NCBI RefSeq assembly: GCF_024721995.1
Contig: NZ_JANQBC010000008.1
Location: forward strand, 243,860 to 307,859
DNA: 64,000 nucleotides
DNA from: Paenibacillus radicibacter
Lineage (GTDB): Bacteria > Bacillota > Bacilli > Paenibacillales > NBRC-103111
Direction: 5' to 3'
Position numbers and translations under genes: made by a program. The notes under the pieces are model-generated. The model saw only the letters and a program-made list of their open reading frames with translations, searched no databases and was not told the origin of the DNA. Of the stretch, positions 38,287 through 47,591 are shown piece after piece. Position 1 is the stretch's first letter; each line of letters begins with the position of its first letter.

Positions 38287-38877
38287 TTATCTAAGGTCGC
38301 CTCGAGTGATAACTTCATCGATTAAGCCATAAGCCTTAGCCTCTTCAGCACTCATAAAATTATCTCGATCCGTATCGCGCTCGATTTTATCGTAGGTTTG
38401 ACCAGTATGGTGAACATAGATTTCGTTCAATTTCTTCTTCGTATACAAAATCCAATCTGCGTGGATCTTGATATCTGTCGCTTGCCCGCGAACACCGCCT
38501 AGCGGCTGATGAATCATCACTTCTGCATTCGGTAGTGCAAAACGCTTACCTTTTGCCCCTGCCGTAAGTAACAGTGAACCCATACTTGCTGCCATTCCTA
38601 CACAAATCGTGGATACATCGGGTTTGATGAACTGCATTGTATCGTATATGCCGAGTCCCGCCGTAACAGAACCACCCGGAGAGTTGATATATAAATGAAT
38701 ATCCTTCTCTGAATCCTGTGCTTGCAAAAAGAGAAGCTGGGCGATGACCAGGTTCGCTACATCATCATCAATTTCACTTCCGATGAAAACAATTCGGTCT
38801 TTCAGCAGACGCGAATAAATGTCATACGACCTTTCTCCACGCGCTTCTTGCTCAACAACCATTGGGATAAGATTCAT
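38287..38877 (-). CDS. clpP: ATP-dependent Clp protease proteolytic subunit
   Basis: This 196-residue serine peptidase has the Ser nucleophile in [12 protein letters not shown] and the His in [10 protein letters not shown], with an Asp expected near residue 172 (ERDTDRD). It forms a double heptameric chamber with ClpX. It lies between tig and clpX on the same strand. No CtsR-type heptamer repeat was found upstream, so heat-shock control is not evident. Confidence 0.96.
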   Translation of the reverse strand: MNLIPMVVEQEARGERSYDIYSRLLKDRIVFIGSEIDDDVANLVIAQLLFLQAQDSEKDIHLYINSPGGSVTAGLGIYDTMQFIKPDVSTICVGMAASMGSLLLTAGAKGKRFALPNAEVMIHQPLGGVRGQATDIKIHADWILYTKKKLNEIYVHHTGQTYDKIERDTDRDNFMSAEEAKAYGLIDEVITRGDLR

Positions 38878-39016
38878 GGTATCAACTCCTCAGCTTACAA
38901 ATTTTTGTTCTTTAATCAACATGCAAGTTTATTTTAACACGTTTGCGAACTAAAGTCATATTCGTCATAAAACGAACGGATGTCCGCATTTTTAAGCTAA
39001 ATCATGCTTTTTTGGG

Positions 39017-39051
39017 TAAAACAAAGGCACGCTTCATAAATCTACGTGCCT
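39017..39051 (-). terminator. Intrinsic terminator of tig
   Basis: Stem AGGCACG/CGTGCCT with a 13-base loop (39025-39051), followed on the minus strand by TTTGTTTT. It separates tig from clpP. Confidence 0.8.
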
Positions 39052-39069
39052 CTGATACCTATTTAAGCA

Positions 39070-40353
39070 TTACTTGCTGTTGCTTAGTAAGAACTCAACA
39101 GTTTTGCGTAGTGCTAGATCTTCTTTCATACCTTCTAAAGAACCGTTAGCTTCGAAGATTTCACGAACTTCTTCAGTCGTTTTCTTGAATTGCTCAGCTA
39201 CTTTAGCGATCTCTGCATCAACATCAGCGTCGGATGCTTCGATTTTCTCAGCAGCAGCGATTGCTTCAAGAACCAAGTTGTTACGAACGCGAGTATTAGC
39301 GTCGTCTTTCATTTGCTCTTTCAAAGCCGCTTCGTTTTGACCGGAGAATTGGTAGTAAAGCTCCAAGTTCAAACCTTGTCCGCTAAGGCGTCTTTCGAAT
39401 TCTTTAATCATTTGAGCAAGCTCAGTTTCGACCATTGCAGCTGGAATTTCAACTTCTGCGTTAGCAGATGCTTTCGCTACTACGTCTACTTCTTTTTTCA
39501 CTTCTGCGTCTTTAGCTTTTTTCTCTTCAAGACGAGTTTTGATGTCAGCTTTGTACTCATCAAGAGTATCGAACTCACTTACGTCTTTCGCGAACTCATC
39601 ATCAAGAGCAGGTAAGTTTTTACGCTTAAGCTCATGAAGAGTTACTTTGAATACAGCAGCTTGTCCTTTAAGTTCTTCTGCTTGGTATTCTTCAGGGAAC
39701 GTCACGTTAACGTCTTTTGTTTCACCGATAGCCATACCTACTACTTGATCTTCGAATCCTGGAATGAAGGAATTGGAACCAAGCTCTAGGGAGTACTTCT
39801 CAGCTTTTCCGCCTTCGAATGCTTCGCCATTAACGAAACCTTCGAAATCGATAACTGTGATGTCACCGTTCTCAGCAGCGCCTTCTTCTACTACAGCTAG
39901 CTCAGCATGACGTTGTTGTTGACGATCAAGCTCATCTTGAATTTCTTCGTCAGTTACGTTTACGTCTGCAGCTTCGATTTCAAGACCTTTGTATTCACCC
40001 AAAGCAACTTCTGGCTTAACCGTTACAGTAGCTTTGAATTTCAATGTTTGACCTTTACCGAATTGCTCAACGTCAACTTCTGGACGATCAACAGGCGTAA
40101 TTCCTGCTTCTTGAACAGCTTGTACATAAGCTTCAGGCAAGATGAAGTCTAAAGCGTCTTGGTATAGGCTCTCGATTCCGAATTTCTTTTCGAACATTGC
40201 ACGAGGCACTTTTCCTTTACGGAAACCAGGTACGTTTACTTTAGCTACTACTTTCTTAAATGCTTTGTCCAATGCTTCGGATACGCGATCCTCGTTAACT
40301 TCAACTTCAAGAACGCCAACGTTCTTCTCTATTTTTTCCCAGCTTGCTTTCAT
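39070..40353 (-). CDS. tig: Trigger factor
   Basis: This 427-residue ribosome-associated chaperone has the ribosome-binding signature [17 protein letters not shown] near residue 43. A FKBP-type prolyl isomerase domain follows (about 155-245, with [20 protein letters not shown]). The substrate-binding part is a long helical C-terminal arm. GGAGGGG lies upstream of the ATG. A strong promoter precedes it and a terminator follows, so it is probably monocistronic. Confidence 0.96.
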   Translation of the reverse strand: MKASWEKIEKNVGVLEVEVNEDRVSEALDKAFKKVVAKVNVPGFRKGKVPRAMFEKKFGIESLYQDALDFILPEAYVQAVQEAGITPVDRPEVDVEQFGKGQTLKFKATVTVKPEVALGEYKGLEIEAADVNVTDEEIQDELDRQQQRHAELAVVEEGAAENGDITVIDFEGFVNGEAFEGGKAEKYSLELGSNSFIPGFEDQVVGMAIGETKDVNVTFPEEYQAEELKGQAAVFKVTLHELKRKNLPALDDEFAKDVSEFDTLDEYKADIKTRLEEKKAKDAEVKKEVDVVAKASANAEVEIPAAMVETELAQMIKEFERRLSGQGLNLELYYQFSGQNEAALKEQMKDDANTRVRNNLVLEAIAAAEKIEASDADVDAEIAKVAEQFKKTTEEVREIFEANGSLEGMKEDLALRKTVEFLLSNSK

Positions 40354-40456
40354 TTTATGCTTTCCCCTCCAAAAATGTACAGTTAGACTTGTATTTTCAC
40401 GTTCAGGCAGGCAAAAAACACTAAATATATCTTTTATCCGCCATTATAACCACCTT

Positions 40457-40484
40457 ATTATAACATAAAACATCTTCTTTTCAA
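40457..40484 (-). promoter_or_regulatory. SigA-type promoter of tig
   Basis: On the minus strand -35 TTGAAA (40479-40484) and -10 TATAAT (40457-40462) are 16 bp apart. They lie about 100 bp before the tig ATG and just beyond the stop of the upstream gene. Confidence 0.7.
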
Positions 40485-40493
40485 GGCAAACGA

Positions 40494-41450
40494 TTAGGAG
40501 TGAGGTGGAAATTGTTCGGTGAAAAATTGTCCGAGCAAGCTTCTAATCCGCTCCCATTCCTTTTCATCCTGTTCGTGAAGCCCTTGATCATAAATATCCA
40601 TCGATACGACTGGCATTTTGAAGATCAACTCCTGCAGCACATCTTGCAATGCACTCGCCCATAGCTGAGTACGATCTGCTGAAACTTGTGCCATCTCTTC
40701 ATACAATTCTGTTCCATATGCGAAAGCCGCGAATTCACGCTCGATCTGTGTCGAGAATTGCGCAAGATCCGGATACTTCTCTTCACTAGAAACACGCAAT
40801 TGCTGAAAAATATCGCGGATAGACGCTGGCATCTCCTCTGAACCAAGTGGTGTATCTTCTATACGAAGGTGAACATCGCCACCAAGCTTAGGAACACGTA
40901 TCTCACCTTGCAGTTCCCATATCTTAAGCGCCTGCAGCGCTCTAAATTGCAGCAATGGATGTCGCACTTCAGCAGTTAGCCAGTGCATCAATATATTCGG
41001 TGCATCGGAATGATGCACAAACGCAAGCTTCTCTAATGCAATGAGCTGTTCCTGCGGTGAGTAGGATTCTTCTTTAAACACCTGGAGTAAATTGTCGATA
41101 TATCCCTGTTCTTGCTGAACGCGGGTATCGATTGCCTGTCGGCGCAATTCTTCTTCCGATGGTTCATCTTCTTCCATCTCTTCAAACTCTCCATTTCGCT
41201 CCAGATTACTAGAATCCAGCGGAGCGAACATCACTTCCGGAAACATCGTCTGCAGCCATACGAGCAGCATTTCCCATTCATCCCGCTTCGCCGGGTCAAC
41301 ATTAGAGAACTGAAGCAGGTGTGCAAGCAGTCCTGCCGCTTGTTCATACCTCTCCACTTTAAAATAAGAGGCTAGCTGGTCTTCATAATACTTCACCGTC
41401 TGAGGCAGCATTACGACATTGTCATGCACCAGCTCATCTTGCTTTGTCAT
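40494..41450 (-). CDS. Conserved protein of unknown function with TPR/HEAT-like helices, 318 residues
   Basis: An acidic, largely helical protein beginning MTKQDELVHDNVVMLPQTVKYYEDQLASYFKVERYEQAAGLLAHLL, a TPR-like start. A HEAT-like middle follows (LIALEKLAFVHHSDAPNILMHWLTAEVRHPLLQFRALQALKIW). There is no signal peptide. GGGGTG lies 6 bp before the ATG. It precedes tig on the same strand, and the tig promoter begins right after its stop. Function is unknown; helical repeats suggest protein binding. Confidence 0.72.
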   Translation of the reverse strand: MTKQDELVHDNVVMLPQTVKYYEDQLASYFKVERYEQAAGLLAHLLQFSNVDPAKRDEWEMLLVWLQTMFPEVMFAPLDSSNLERNGEFEEMEEDEPSEEELRRQAIDTRVQQEQGYIDNLLQVFKEESYSPQEQLIALEKLAFVHHSDAPNILMHWLTAEVRHPLLQFRALQALKIWELQGEIRVPKLGGDVHLRIEDTPLGSEEMPASIRDIFQQLRVSSEEKYPDLAQFSTQIEREFAAFAYGTELYEEMAQVSADRTQLWASALQDVLQELIFKMPVVSMDIYDQGLHEQDEKEWERIRSLLGQFFTEQFPPHS

Positions 41451-41547
41451 CCTTTACACCCCACTATCCAACCTACTTGCTGACAAGTGTAACGGATCAT
41501 AGCTAGGAAAGCAAAACGGACTGTATTATTTTACCACGATAATAGTG

Positions 41548-41577
41548 TTGACTTCTATTCGTTTTACATGCTATTAT
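41548..41577 (+). promoter_or_regulatory. SigA-type promoter of tRNA-Arg
   Basis: -35 TTGACT (41548-41553) and -10 TATTAT (41572-41577) are 18 bp apart, about 50 bp before the tRNA. Confidence 0.65.
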
Positions 41578-41627
41578 TAATCTCGCTTCACAGGAACGCC
41601 GCACAAGCTTAAACGTGAAGATTACAT

Positions 41628-41701
41628 GTCTCAGTAGCTCAGTTGGATAGAGCATACGCCTTCTAAGCGTACGGTCGGGGGTTCGAATCCCTCCTGGGAC
41701 G
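41628..41701 (+). tRNA. tRNA-Arg, anticodon TCT
   Basis: The 74-nt gene folds into a full cloverleaf. The acceptor stem is GTCTCAG/CTGGGAC with discriminator G41701, the D stem GCTC/GAGC and the anticodon stem TACGC/GCGTA. The loop C-T-TCT-A-A has its anticodon at 41662-41664, and the T loop is GTTCGAATCC. It reads AGA (and AGG by wobble). The 3' CCA is not encoded. Confidence 0.96.
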
Positions 41702-41727
41702 TTAATAGATCAAATTGATCTACATAG

Positions 41728-41777
41728 AAAAATGGCTGAACCCTTTATTGTTAAGGTTTCAGCCATTTTTTATTTTT
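41728..41777 (+). terminator. Terminator after tRNA-Arg
   Basis: Stem AAAAATGGCTGAA pairs with TTTCAGCCATTTTT across an 18-base loop and is followed by a T-rich run. It lies 26 bp beyond the tRNA. Confidence 0.85.
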
Positions 41778-41848
41778 CAATTCAACTGGTAAAAATACAA
41801 TAGAAACGATACATTTTGCACAAATTTTTCACACGCTGTTCTGATTTA

Positions 41849-41873
41849 TAAATAAATAGCATCTTGCCGATAA
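41849..41873 (+). promoter_or_regulatory. SigD-type (motility sigma) promoter of yjfB
   Basis: GCCGATAA (41866-41873) matches 7 of 8 bases of the SigD -10 GCCGATAT. A TAAA lies 13 bp upstream (41849-41852), slightly closer than the usual 14-16 bp. The gene that follows belongs to a SigD-linked family. Confidence 0.65.
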
Positions 41874-41904
41874 ATAAGTATCAATTACTAGGAGGCTTAT
41901 CATC

Positions 41905-42081
41905 ATGGACATTGCCGCACTGTCAATTGCAATGAAACAAAGCAGTTTATCTCAAGCTGTTAATGTCAGACTATTAAAGATGACTAATGATCAAGCTACA
42001 CAGGTTAGTCAGGATTTTGTCAAAATGTTAGAGCAAAGCGTCCAGCCTAATCTTGGTGGTAACATTGACATCAAAGCATAG
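41905..42081 (+). CDS. yjfB: YjfB family putative motility protein, 58 residues
   Basis: A 58-codon ORF with an AGGAGG ribosome binding site 9 bp upstream. The sequence MDIAALSIAMKQSSLSQAVNVRLLK...ML is the YjfB pattern (alternating small/hydrophobic helix, Ala/Ser/Met-rich, no Cys). The B. subtilis relative is in the SigD motility regulon. The SigD-like promoter upstream agrees. It is too short to appear in ordinary ORF scans. Molecular role unknown. Confidence 0.82.
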   Translation: MDIAALSIAMKQSSLSQAVNVRLLKMTNDQATQVSQDFVKMLEQSVQPNLGGNIDIKA

Positions 42082-42095
42082 TATTGACCGAATAG

Positions 42096-42142
42096 AAAAA
42101 CGCCTGAAATCCCTTACGATTAAGGAATTTAGGCGTTTTTTG
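42096..42142. terminator. Bidirectional terminator after yjfB
   Basis: Long stem AAAAACGCCT...AGGCGTTTTT with extended inner pairing and a 4-base tip (CGAT). T-runs follow on both strands, so it can also end the convergent helicase transcript. Confidence 0.85.
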
Positions 42143-42213
42143 TTTTGCTTGAACCCATAAAATATACACGATTACAGTTGCTTACCCAATGTCTTCTATA
42201 TAGGGGGTTACTC

Positions 42214-44457
42214 TTATACCACTACCGTCCGCTTCGAACGCTTCATCTTCTCATTGCAGAGCGGACAGACCTTCTCCTTCGGTGCATGCTTAACCGAAGT
42301 AATTCGCATCCAGCCACGACAACCAGTCTTCGTGCATTCCCACGTTGGGAATGTCTCTTCCTTCTGCGCACTTTGCTGCTTAGCAGCAGGGTCCTTCTTC
42401 TTATTCCCGTACGGCTCCATGAAGAAGCGCGACACTTCCACTTGATCCCCTCGATAATACGACGGAGAGCTAATGTACACTTCCTGCATCGCTCTTGTAA
42501 CCGCAACGTACGCAAGGCGGCGCTCTTCTTCAATCGCAGCTGCCACTTTCTCAGGTCCCTTTTTATCTGAGATCATATCTTTACGCCCATCTGCATCCAG
42601 CGCTGAGCTATGCGGTAAGATCGACTCTGACGCTCCGATCACATAGACGACAGGGAACTCCAAGCCTTTAGCCTTATGAATGGTAAGTAGAGACAGTGCA
42701 TCCGAAGTCGGATCTTTGCGCAACTGCTCCATCTCGGAATTTTTCTGGATGACATGATCAATAAAGTCCACGTATTCGGCTACTTTATCAAAACGCTTTG
42801 CTGAGGCTTCGATCTCAGATAAGGTTTCTTTCACCATTTCCTTATGAAGCGTTAACTGTTGACGCTCGTTCGCATCCAAGAACGCATCGTACGTACGCCT
42901 TATCTCTTGAATCGCAAGCTGCGGCTTCATATCTTTAAGCTTGTCCACCATCCGCAAGCGCTCACCAAGCTGTTGCAATTGGAATGACTTTAAGTCTGGA
43001 AGCTTGAGTAAATGTTGGAGCGGCTTCTCTAGAGGCTCTTTCAATTCATGTGTATAAATAAAAGTAAGTGATTTCTCTCTATTTAAGTATAAAGATGGAA
43101 TGATGCCCTCCATAGCGGATTGAAGCTTTGGATTCAATGATAATCGCAAGTAATCAATGACTGGCCTCACAATGGACTGTTCATAGAAACTAACCCCCAT
43201 AGAGAAGGACATAAATGGAACCCCATCCATCACCAGTTGCTCGAACATCGCACGAGAGCTGCTGATCGTTCGGTGCAAGATCGCAAAGTCCCGATAGTTT
43301 CTTCTCCCCGCCTGCACTTCATGCTTAATCTTGCTTACGACCATCATCGCCTCATCATCAGTTGTACTCGGTCTCAGGAAATAGGGATGATGTTCCCCTG
43401 ATCTAGTCGCTTGCAGCGTCTTCAATCTACGCATCTGATTAAAGCGAATCACTTCATTCCCTAAACCCACAATGCTATTCGTCGAACGATAGTTCACATC
43501 AAGCAAGATCACTTTCGCCTTCGGAAATACTTGATCGAAGTTCAGAATGATGGAACTGTCCGCTCCGTTAAAGGTAAAGATCGTCTGGTCATCATCCCCA
43601 ACGACGAACAAGTTCTGCCGATTTCCTGTGAGCATCTTAATGAGTTCATACTGGATCGGGTTCGTGTCTTGCCATTCATCGACCATCACATATTGAAAAC
43701 GTTCTTGAAGCTTCCACAGCATGTTCGGGGATCGCTGGAGTAGCATATACGCTTCCAGCAACATATCATCGAAATCCATGTAGTGGTTATCTCGCTTCCA
43801 AGCTTCATATTGTCGGAACACTTCTCGCTGCTCTTTCTCAGCTGGTGATTTATTCGGCAAGTCATCAATCGACATCATATTGCTCTTATAGGAAGAAAGT
43901 AAGGATAATAGCGTCTCCGGTTCATAGGCGTCATGGAGGTTCATTTTGCGTAAAATAATCTTAATAATCGTCTGTCTGTGATTCTCACTACTCATGATCT
44001 TCTGATCGAATCCTTCGCTACGCAGTATCCGATAGAAAATTGAATGAAACGTTCCTGTCACCACTTCTCGCGCCATTCGTACAGTTAGCCCGGGTAATAA
44101 CGAGATACGCTGCTTCATCTCTTCGGCTGCTTTACTCGTAAAGGTGACCAGTAATAGATTGTGCGGCTGAACATGCCCCATGGCGATGAGATAACCTGCC
44201 CTTGAAGTGAGTACAGAAGTCTTCCCACTACCTGCACCTGCAACAATCAAGGCTGCTCCTCCGACATGGCGCACGGCCGCAATCTGAAGCTCATTGAGTT
44301 TAATGTTGCGCTTCTCTAATGAACGAAAATAAAAAGCATCGCTGTCCTGATCTGGGACAAGATCAATGCTTGTAAATGTACTTGCTATATTCGCATGTGG
44401 AATGCTATCTTTCATCGACCCTTCGGGTCTGGTCAATATCGGTATCATGGCTGTCAT
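42214..44457 (-). CDS. UvrD/PcrA-like superfamily 1 DNA helicase with C-terminal zinc ribbon
   Basis: This protein of about 747 residues has SF1A motifs: Walker A VAGAGSGKTSVLTSRA, motif II VDEWQDTNPIQYEL, motif III VGDDDQTIFTFNGA and motif V/VI LLTIHKAKGLEFPVVYV and YVAVTRA. The last 60 residues add a C-x4-C...C-x2-C ribbon (WECTKTGCRGWMRI...KVCPLCNEKM) that standard PcrA lacks. It resembles B. subtilis YjcD. The ATG at 44457 has AGGAG 8 bp upstream and is chosen over a TTG at 44487. It unwinds DNA; the pathway is unknown. Confidence 0.9.
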   Translation of the reverse strand: MTAMIPILTRPEGSMKDSIPHANIASTFTSIDLVPDQDSDAFYFRSLEKRNIKLNELQIAAVRHVGGAALIVAGAGSGKTSVLTSRAGYLIAMGHVQPHNLLLVTFTSKAAEEMKQRISLLPGLTVRMAREVVTGTFHSIFYRILRSEGFDQKIMSSENHRQTIIKIILRKMNLHDAYEPETLLSLLSSYKSNMMSIDDLPNKSPAEKEQREVFRQYEAWKRDNHYMDFDDMLLEAYMLLQRSPNMLWKLQERFQYVMVDEWQDTNPIQYELIKMLTGNRQNLFVVGDDDQTIFTFNGADSSIILNFDQVFPKAKVILLDVNYRSTNSIVGLGNEVIRFNQMRRLKTLQATRSGEHHPYFLRPSTTDDEAMMVVSKIKHEVQAGRRNYRDFAILHRTISSSRAMFEQLVMDGVPFMSFSMGVSFYEQSIVRPVIDYLRLSLNPKLQSAMEGIIPSLYLNREKSLTFIYTHELKEPLEKPLQHLLKLPDLKSFQLQQLGERLRMVDKLKDMKPQLAIQEIRRTYDAFLDANERQQLTLHKEMVKETLSEIEASAKRFDKVAEYVDFIDHVIQKNSEMEQLRKDPTSDALSLLTIHKAKGLEFPVVYVIGASESILPHSSALDADGRKDMISDKKGPEKVAAAIEEERRLAYVAVTRAMQEVYISSPSYYRGDQVEVSRFFMEPYGNKKKDPAAKQQSAQKEETFPTWECTKTGCRGWMRITSVKHAPKEKVCPLCNEKMKRSKRTVVV

Positions 44458-44557
44458 GTCATTATCTCCTGATTCACTTTCGGTCAAGTAGGTACCTTCC
44501 AGTTTAGAGCATCTTGATCATTTTGACAAAGCCTTGCCAATATTTTTTCTAAGAATA

Positions 44558-45514
44558 CTATCTCTGAACAAACTCTTTCTTCTGTTGATGCAGGAAAAAT
44601 TGAACAATAGCAACGGAAGCAACGAAGAAGACGAGCACGCTCACTATAATCCAAGGATATATTCGGTAACGCTGTATGCCATAAGCAAGTAAACCTAACC
44701 ATTCGCCTGACTTGGTAATTGCCATCGAGTACGTTGCAAACCCATCTTGGAATACCATCACTTCTCCACCACCAATGAAAATACCGAGTACAGCCAATTG
44801 ACCCATTAAGAATAAGACTTGTACGTAATCTGCCAAGAAAGCAAATAAAACTTCCGAGCGAACACTCGGGAATATATGTCTAATAATACGACGGATAATG
44901 GATGCACCTAATAATGAAGAAGCGGTAACAAACAACTTCTCATTCCAAAAGCGGGAACGATCAGCAAATTGCTGGGCAATCGGAAACACCCCAATAAATA
45001 CCACAGCGATAACAAATATCGCATTAAAAATGATCTGATTCGGATGATCCGTTGGTATCCCGTAAGCCACTTCAAGCCCGTAGAAGAGCGCCAGTAGACC
45101 TGGATACACGAATACAAGGGGAGGGACAGCAGATGTGACCCATTGCAAAGATGATAAAAGGGACTTAAATCTCCCTGTCGCTCCAACGTACATGCCAAGT
45201 GGTATAGCTAATAAAAAGCGACCAATCGTAATGAGAAGAGCGATTCCTAGTGTATATCTCATCCCATTCAATAATAGACTGAGCACATCATAGCCCCTAG
45301 GGTCTGATCCAAGTATGTAATGATTATCGGGTTTAAAAGGAGGAGCGAGCTTTTTGTGTATAGATTCCGGATTCGGATTATCCATCCAAAAAACCTTCGC
45401 ACTCGGTTCAATGCTATGTGGTTTGATATACGGACCTAGGATTGCAAGGATAATAAGTAGTGCCATTAATGCCCATGAAAGCATATAAAGAAATTTCCGT
45501 TTACGCACTAACAT
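44558..45514 (-). CDS. Peptide/nickel-type ABC transporter permease (OppC/DppC-like)
   Basis: This protein of about 318 residues has six hydrophobic segments. The N-terminal anchor is followed by HYILGSDPRGYDVLSLLLNGMRYTLGIALLI, the DppC-type Gxx-DxxGxD-like motif. It overlaps the upstream permease gene by 14 bp. A GTG at 45508 is better spaced from the GGAGG than the ATG at 45514, so the start may be two codons later. No ATPase or binding-protein gene is adjacent. Confidence 0.85.
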   Translation of the reverse strand: MLVRKRKFLYMLSWALMALLIILAILGPYIKPHSIEPSAKVFWMDNPNPESIHKKLAPPFKPDNHYILGSDPRGYDVLSLLLNGMRYTLGIALLITIGRFLLAIPLGMYVGATGRFKSLLSSLQWVTSAVPPLVFVYPGLLALFYGLEVAYGIPTDHPNQIIFNAIFVIAVVFIGVFPIAQQFADRSRFWNEKLFVTASSLLGASIIRRIIRHIFPSVRSEVLFAFLADYVQVLFLMGQLAVLGIFIGGGEVMVFQDGFATYSMAITKSGEWLGLLAYGIQRYRIYPWIIVSVLVFFVASVAIVQFFLHQQKKEFVQR

Positions 45515-46568
45515 TCACCTCCTTCGTTGAGACAATTAGCATTTTACGAAGTAAGGCATATATCCCCTGCATGATCAAAGCAAAAAGGGCTAAAATGGCG
45601 CATGTAATCGGCAAATTTGAATATGCAATGGTCAAATAACCCCCAATTCCTGAAATTCGACATAACACTTCAGCGATAATCATACCTCCAATTGCAACGG
45701 TTGTTGCCCGAGGCAAAATCGTGAGTAAATCCTCTAATACATTAAGAAAAGCATGCGTGATCACAATCCGTTTATGAGAGAAACCTTTGGCAATCGCTGT
45801 TCGAATATAAGGTTCTGCCATTTCACGCTGAAGAGCTAGACGAATCACACCATAAATAAGCACACCTGGTACGATCATTATCGTCATGAAGGGAATGAAG
45901 AAAGGAACTTCATTCTTGAGCTGAATAATCAAGATGACCCGCTTAGTCGCAAATTTAGTTATATAAATAGCAAACATAAGAAGTAGCGTATAGATGAAGA
46001 AATCAGGAATCATTAATAATACACGATGAATCCAATCAAAAATTTTACCAATCACACGACTCATCGTTGCAAATACGGCAAAAAGAACGCCTCCAACAAT
46101 CGCAGCCAAGAAACCAGGCACAAAATAGGTAAGTGAATTTTTTAAAATCGTAGGAAGCATTTCGAGAAATGGCTTCTTCCCTCCTACAGGCATATAATAG
46201 TAGCCAAATTCACCTTTGGCATACATACTCAACATAGCCCCAATGCTATTGAAGTATTGGGAAAATGAGTACGTCGGCGTGCCAGGAAGTGTATGAATCT
46301 CCACGACTCCGGGTATCGACTGTATTCTTCTTACAGTCGATTGCAAAGATTCTATAGGCACATGAAATATACCTTTCTCCGCATCTAATAACGTCACATT
46401 CGGATATAACCTCGTGAGATCCTCATAATTCGTTACAATCCGTTTATCTACACCTACTTGAATCCGTTCAGGTGGTTTACTAGATATCCCATATTGCAGA
46501 TTACTAATTAAGAAAATAAAAATAAAAGCAAATAAGATCGAACCCACTGTAACAAGCACTTTTTTCAA
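45501..46568 (-). CDS. Peptide/nickel-type ABC transporter permease (OppB/DppB-like)
   Basis: This 355-residue protein starts at TTG with AGGGGGT 8 bp upstream. It has one N-terminal helix and an extracytoplasmic domain of about 100 residues (RIQVGVDKRIVTNYEDLTRLYPNVTLLDAEKG). Five or so membrane helices follow, with the DppB-type EPYIRTAIAKGFSHKRIVITHAFLN loop that contacts the ATPase. The extracytoplasmic insert is larger than in ordinary OppB. It pairs with the downstream OppC-like gene. Confidence 0.85.
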   Translation of the reverse strand: MKKVLVTVGSILFAFIFIFLISNLQYGISSKPPERIQVGVDKRIVTNYEDLTRLYPNVTLLDAEKGIFHVPIESLQSTVRRIQSIPGVVEIHTLPGTPTYSFSQYFNSIGAMLSMYAKGEFGYYYMPVGGKKPFLEMLPTILKNSLTYFVPGFLAAIVGGVLFAVFATMSRVIGKIFDWIHRVLLMIPDFFIYTLLLMFAIYITKFATKRVILIIQLKNEVPFFIPFMTIMIVPGVLIYGVIRLALQREMAEPYIRTAIAKGFSHKRIVITHAFLNVLEDLLTILPRATTVAIGGMIIAEVLCRISGIGGYLTIAYSNLPITCAILALFALIMQGIYALLRKMLIVSTKEVNVSA

Positions 46569-46699
46569 AGTTGTACTACCCCCTGATCGTCTTTTTAAAC
46601 AAATTATATCCCCCTTTGCTATTTACCGCCATATAATGACAGAAATTTTAGAATATTTATAGTGTCATTTTTATCCTAGACTAAGGTGAATTTAAGCTA

Positions 46700-46754
46700 A
46701 CCTCCTTAAACTGATGTTGTTAAGTCGAAAAGAAAGATTTAAATTCAAGGAGGT
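46700..46754 (+). promoter_or_regulatory. Anti-Shine-Dalgarno pairing in the leader of the secreted repeat protein
   Basis: ACCTCCTT (46700-46707) is perfectly complementary to the ribosome binding site AAGGAGGT (46747-46754). A few further A-T pairs can form inside. The pairing could hide the ribosome binding site, but it may be fortuitous. Confidence 0.4.
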
Positions 46755-46761
46755 AAGTAAT

Positions 46762-47499
46762 ATGAAAAAGAAGATGAAATTGCTAAGCGCTGCTGTTCTA
46801 CTTGCTGCTCTAGTACCTGTAAGTGCCTATGCAGCGGAGACGACGAGCACAACCCCGACAACGAGTACCCCAGGTGTACATAATAAATCGGATAAGACCG
46901 TTCACCTTATTCAAGATAAGTGGGGTAAAAATGAAGGTTTGTTTAAGAAAGAAATCAGCGAAGAGTTGGCTGCCGTACTCAAACTAGATGCTGCAACAAT
47001 TAAATCTCGCATAAGCCAAGGTGAAACATTGGCACAAATCGCTGAAAAGCAAGGCGTATCCAAAGACGACTTGAAGAATGCACTCATCAAAGCGAACAAT
47101 GAAACGTTAGATAAAGCCAAGACGAAATTCGCGAATTCCGTAGATAAACTTATTAATGAAAAACATCCGAACAGAGAACAACACAAATCGGCTATTCGCA
47201 TGGACTTCAAAGAGATTGGGACTCTACTTGGGATGAGCGATGCCGACTTCAAGCAAGCCGTGAAATCTGGAAAATCCGTTGCTGATCTTGCAAAAGAAAA
47301 AAATGTGGAGCTGCAAAAGCTCGTCGATGCTCAGGTAAGCGAATTGATGAAACACGTTGAAGAACAAGTTCAAAGCGGCAAAATAACGAAGGAACAAGCC
47401 GATAAGCGCAAAGCTTCCTTTACTCAAATGGTAACAAAGATGTTTGAAGACAAAGCCCATAAAGGCCAACATGCTGTAACGAAACCTGTAACGCAATAA
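46762..47499 (+). CDS. Secreted protein with two internal helical repeats
   Basis: About 245 residues from the ATG at 46762, which has AAGGAGG 8 bp upstream. A Sec signal peptide (MKKKMKLLSAAVLLAALVPVSAYAAE) is followed by a Thr/Ser/Pro linker. Two copies of a helical unit follow, near residues 60-110 and 140-190. The shared pattern is LL-(4)-(A/D)-(4)-(I/V)-S-G-x(2)-(L/V)-A-(2)-A-x(2)-(G/N)-V. It has no Cys or recognised catalytic motif. It is monocistronic, with its own terminator. Similar repeats occur in other Bacillales exported proteins of unknown role. Confidence 0.75.
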   Translation: MKKKMKLLSAAVLLAALVPVSAYAAETTSTTPTTSTPGVHNKSDKTVHLIQDKWGKNEGLFKKEISEELAAVLKLDAATIKSRISQGETLAQIAEKQGVSKDDLKNALIKANNETLDKAKTKFANSVDKLINEKHPNREQHKSAIRMDFKEIGTLLGMSDADFKQAVKSGKSVADLAKEKNVELQKLVDAQVSELMKHVEEQVQSGKITKEQADKRKASFTQMVTKMFEDKAHKGQHAVTKPVTQ

Positions 47500-47522
47500 A
47501 AATAAACTTATACAAACCTAAC

Positions 47523-47572
47523 AAAGAGGCATTCTCGCGAGTCTTAATCAGACCTTGAGAGTGCCTCTTTTT
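47523..47572 (+). terminator. Terminator of the secreted repeat protein gene
   Basis: AAAGAGGCA...TGCCTCTTT with a TCTC/GAGA inner continuation (one mismatch), followed by TTTTTC. Confidence 0.8.
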
Positions 47573-47591
47573 CACAACTGTAACATATTTA

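Noticed and set aside
38878..38960. Possible CtsR operator upstream of clpP
   Set aside because: I found no tandem GGTCAAA heptamers, so no CtsR control is claimed.
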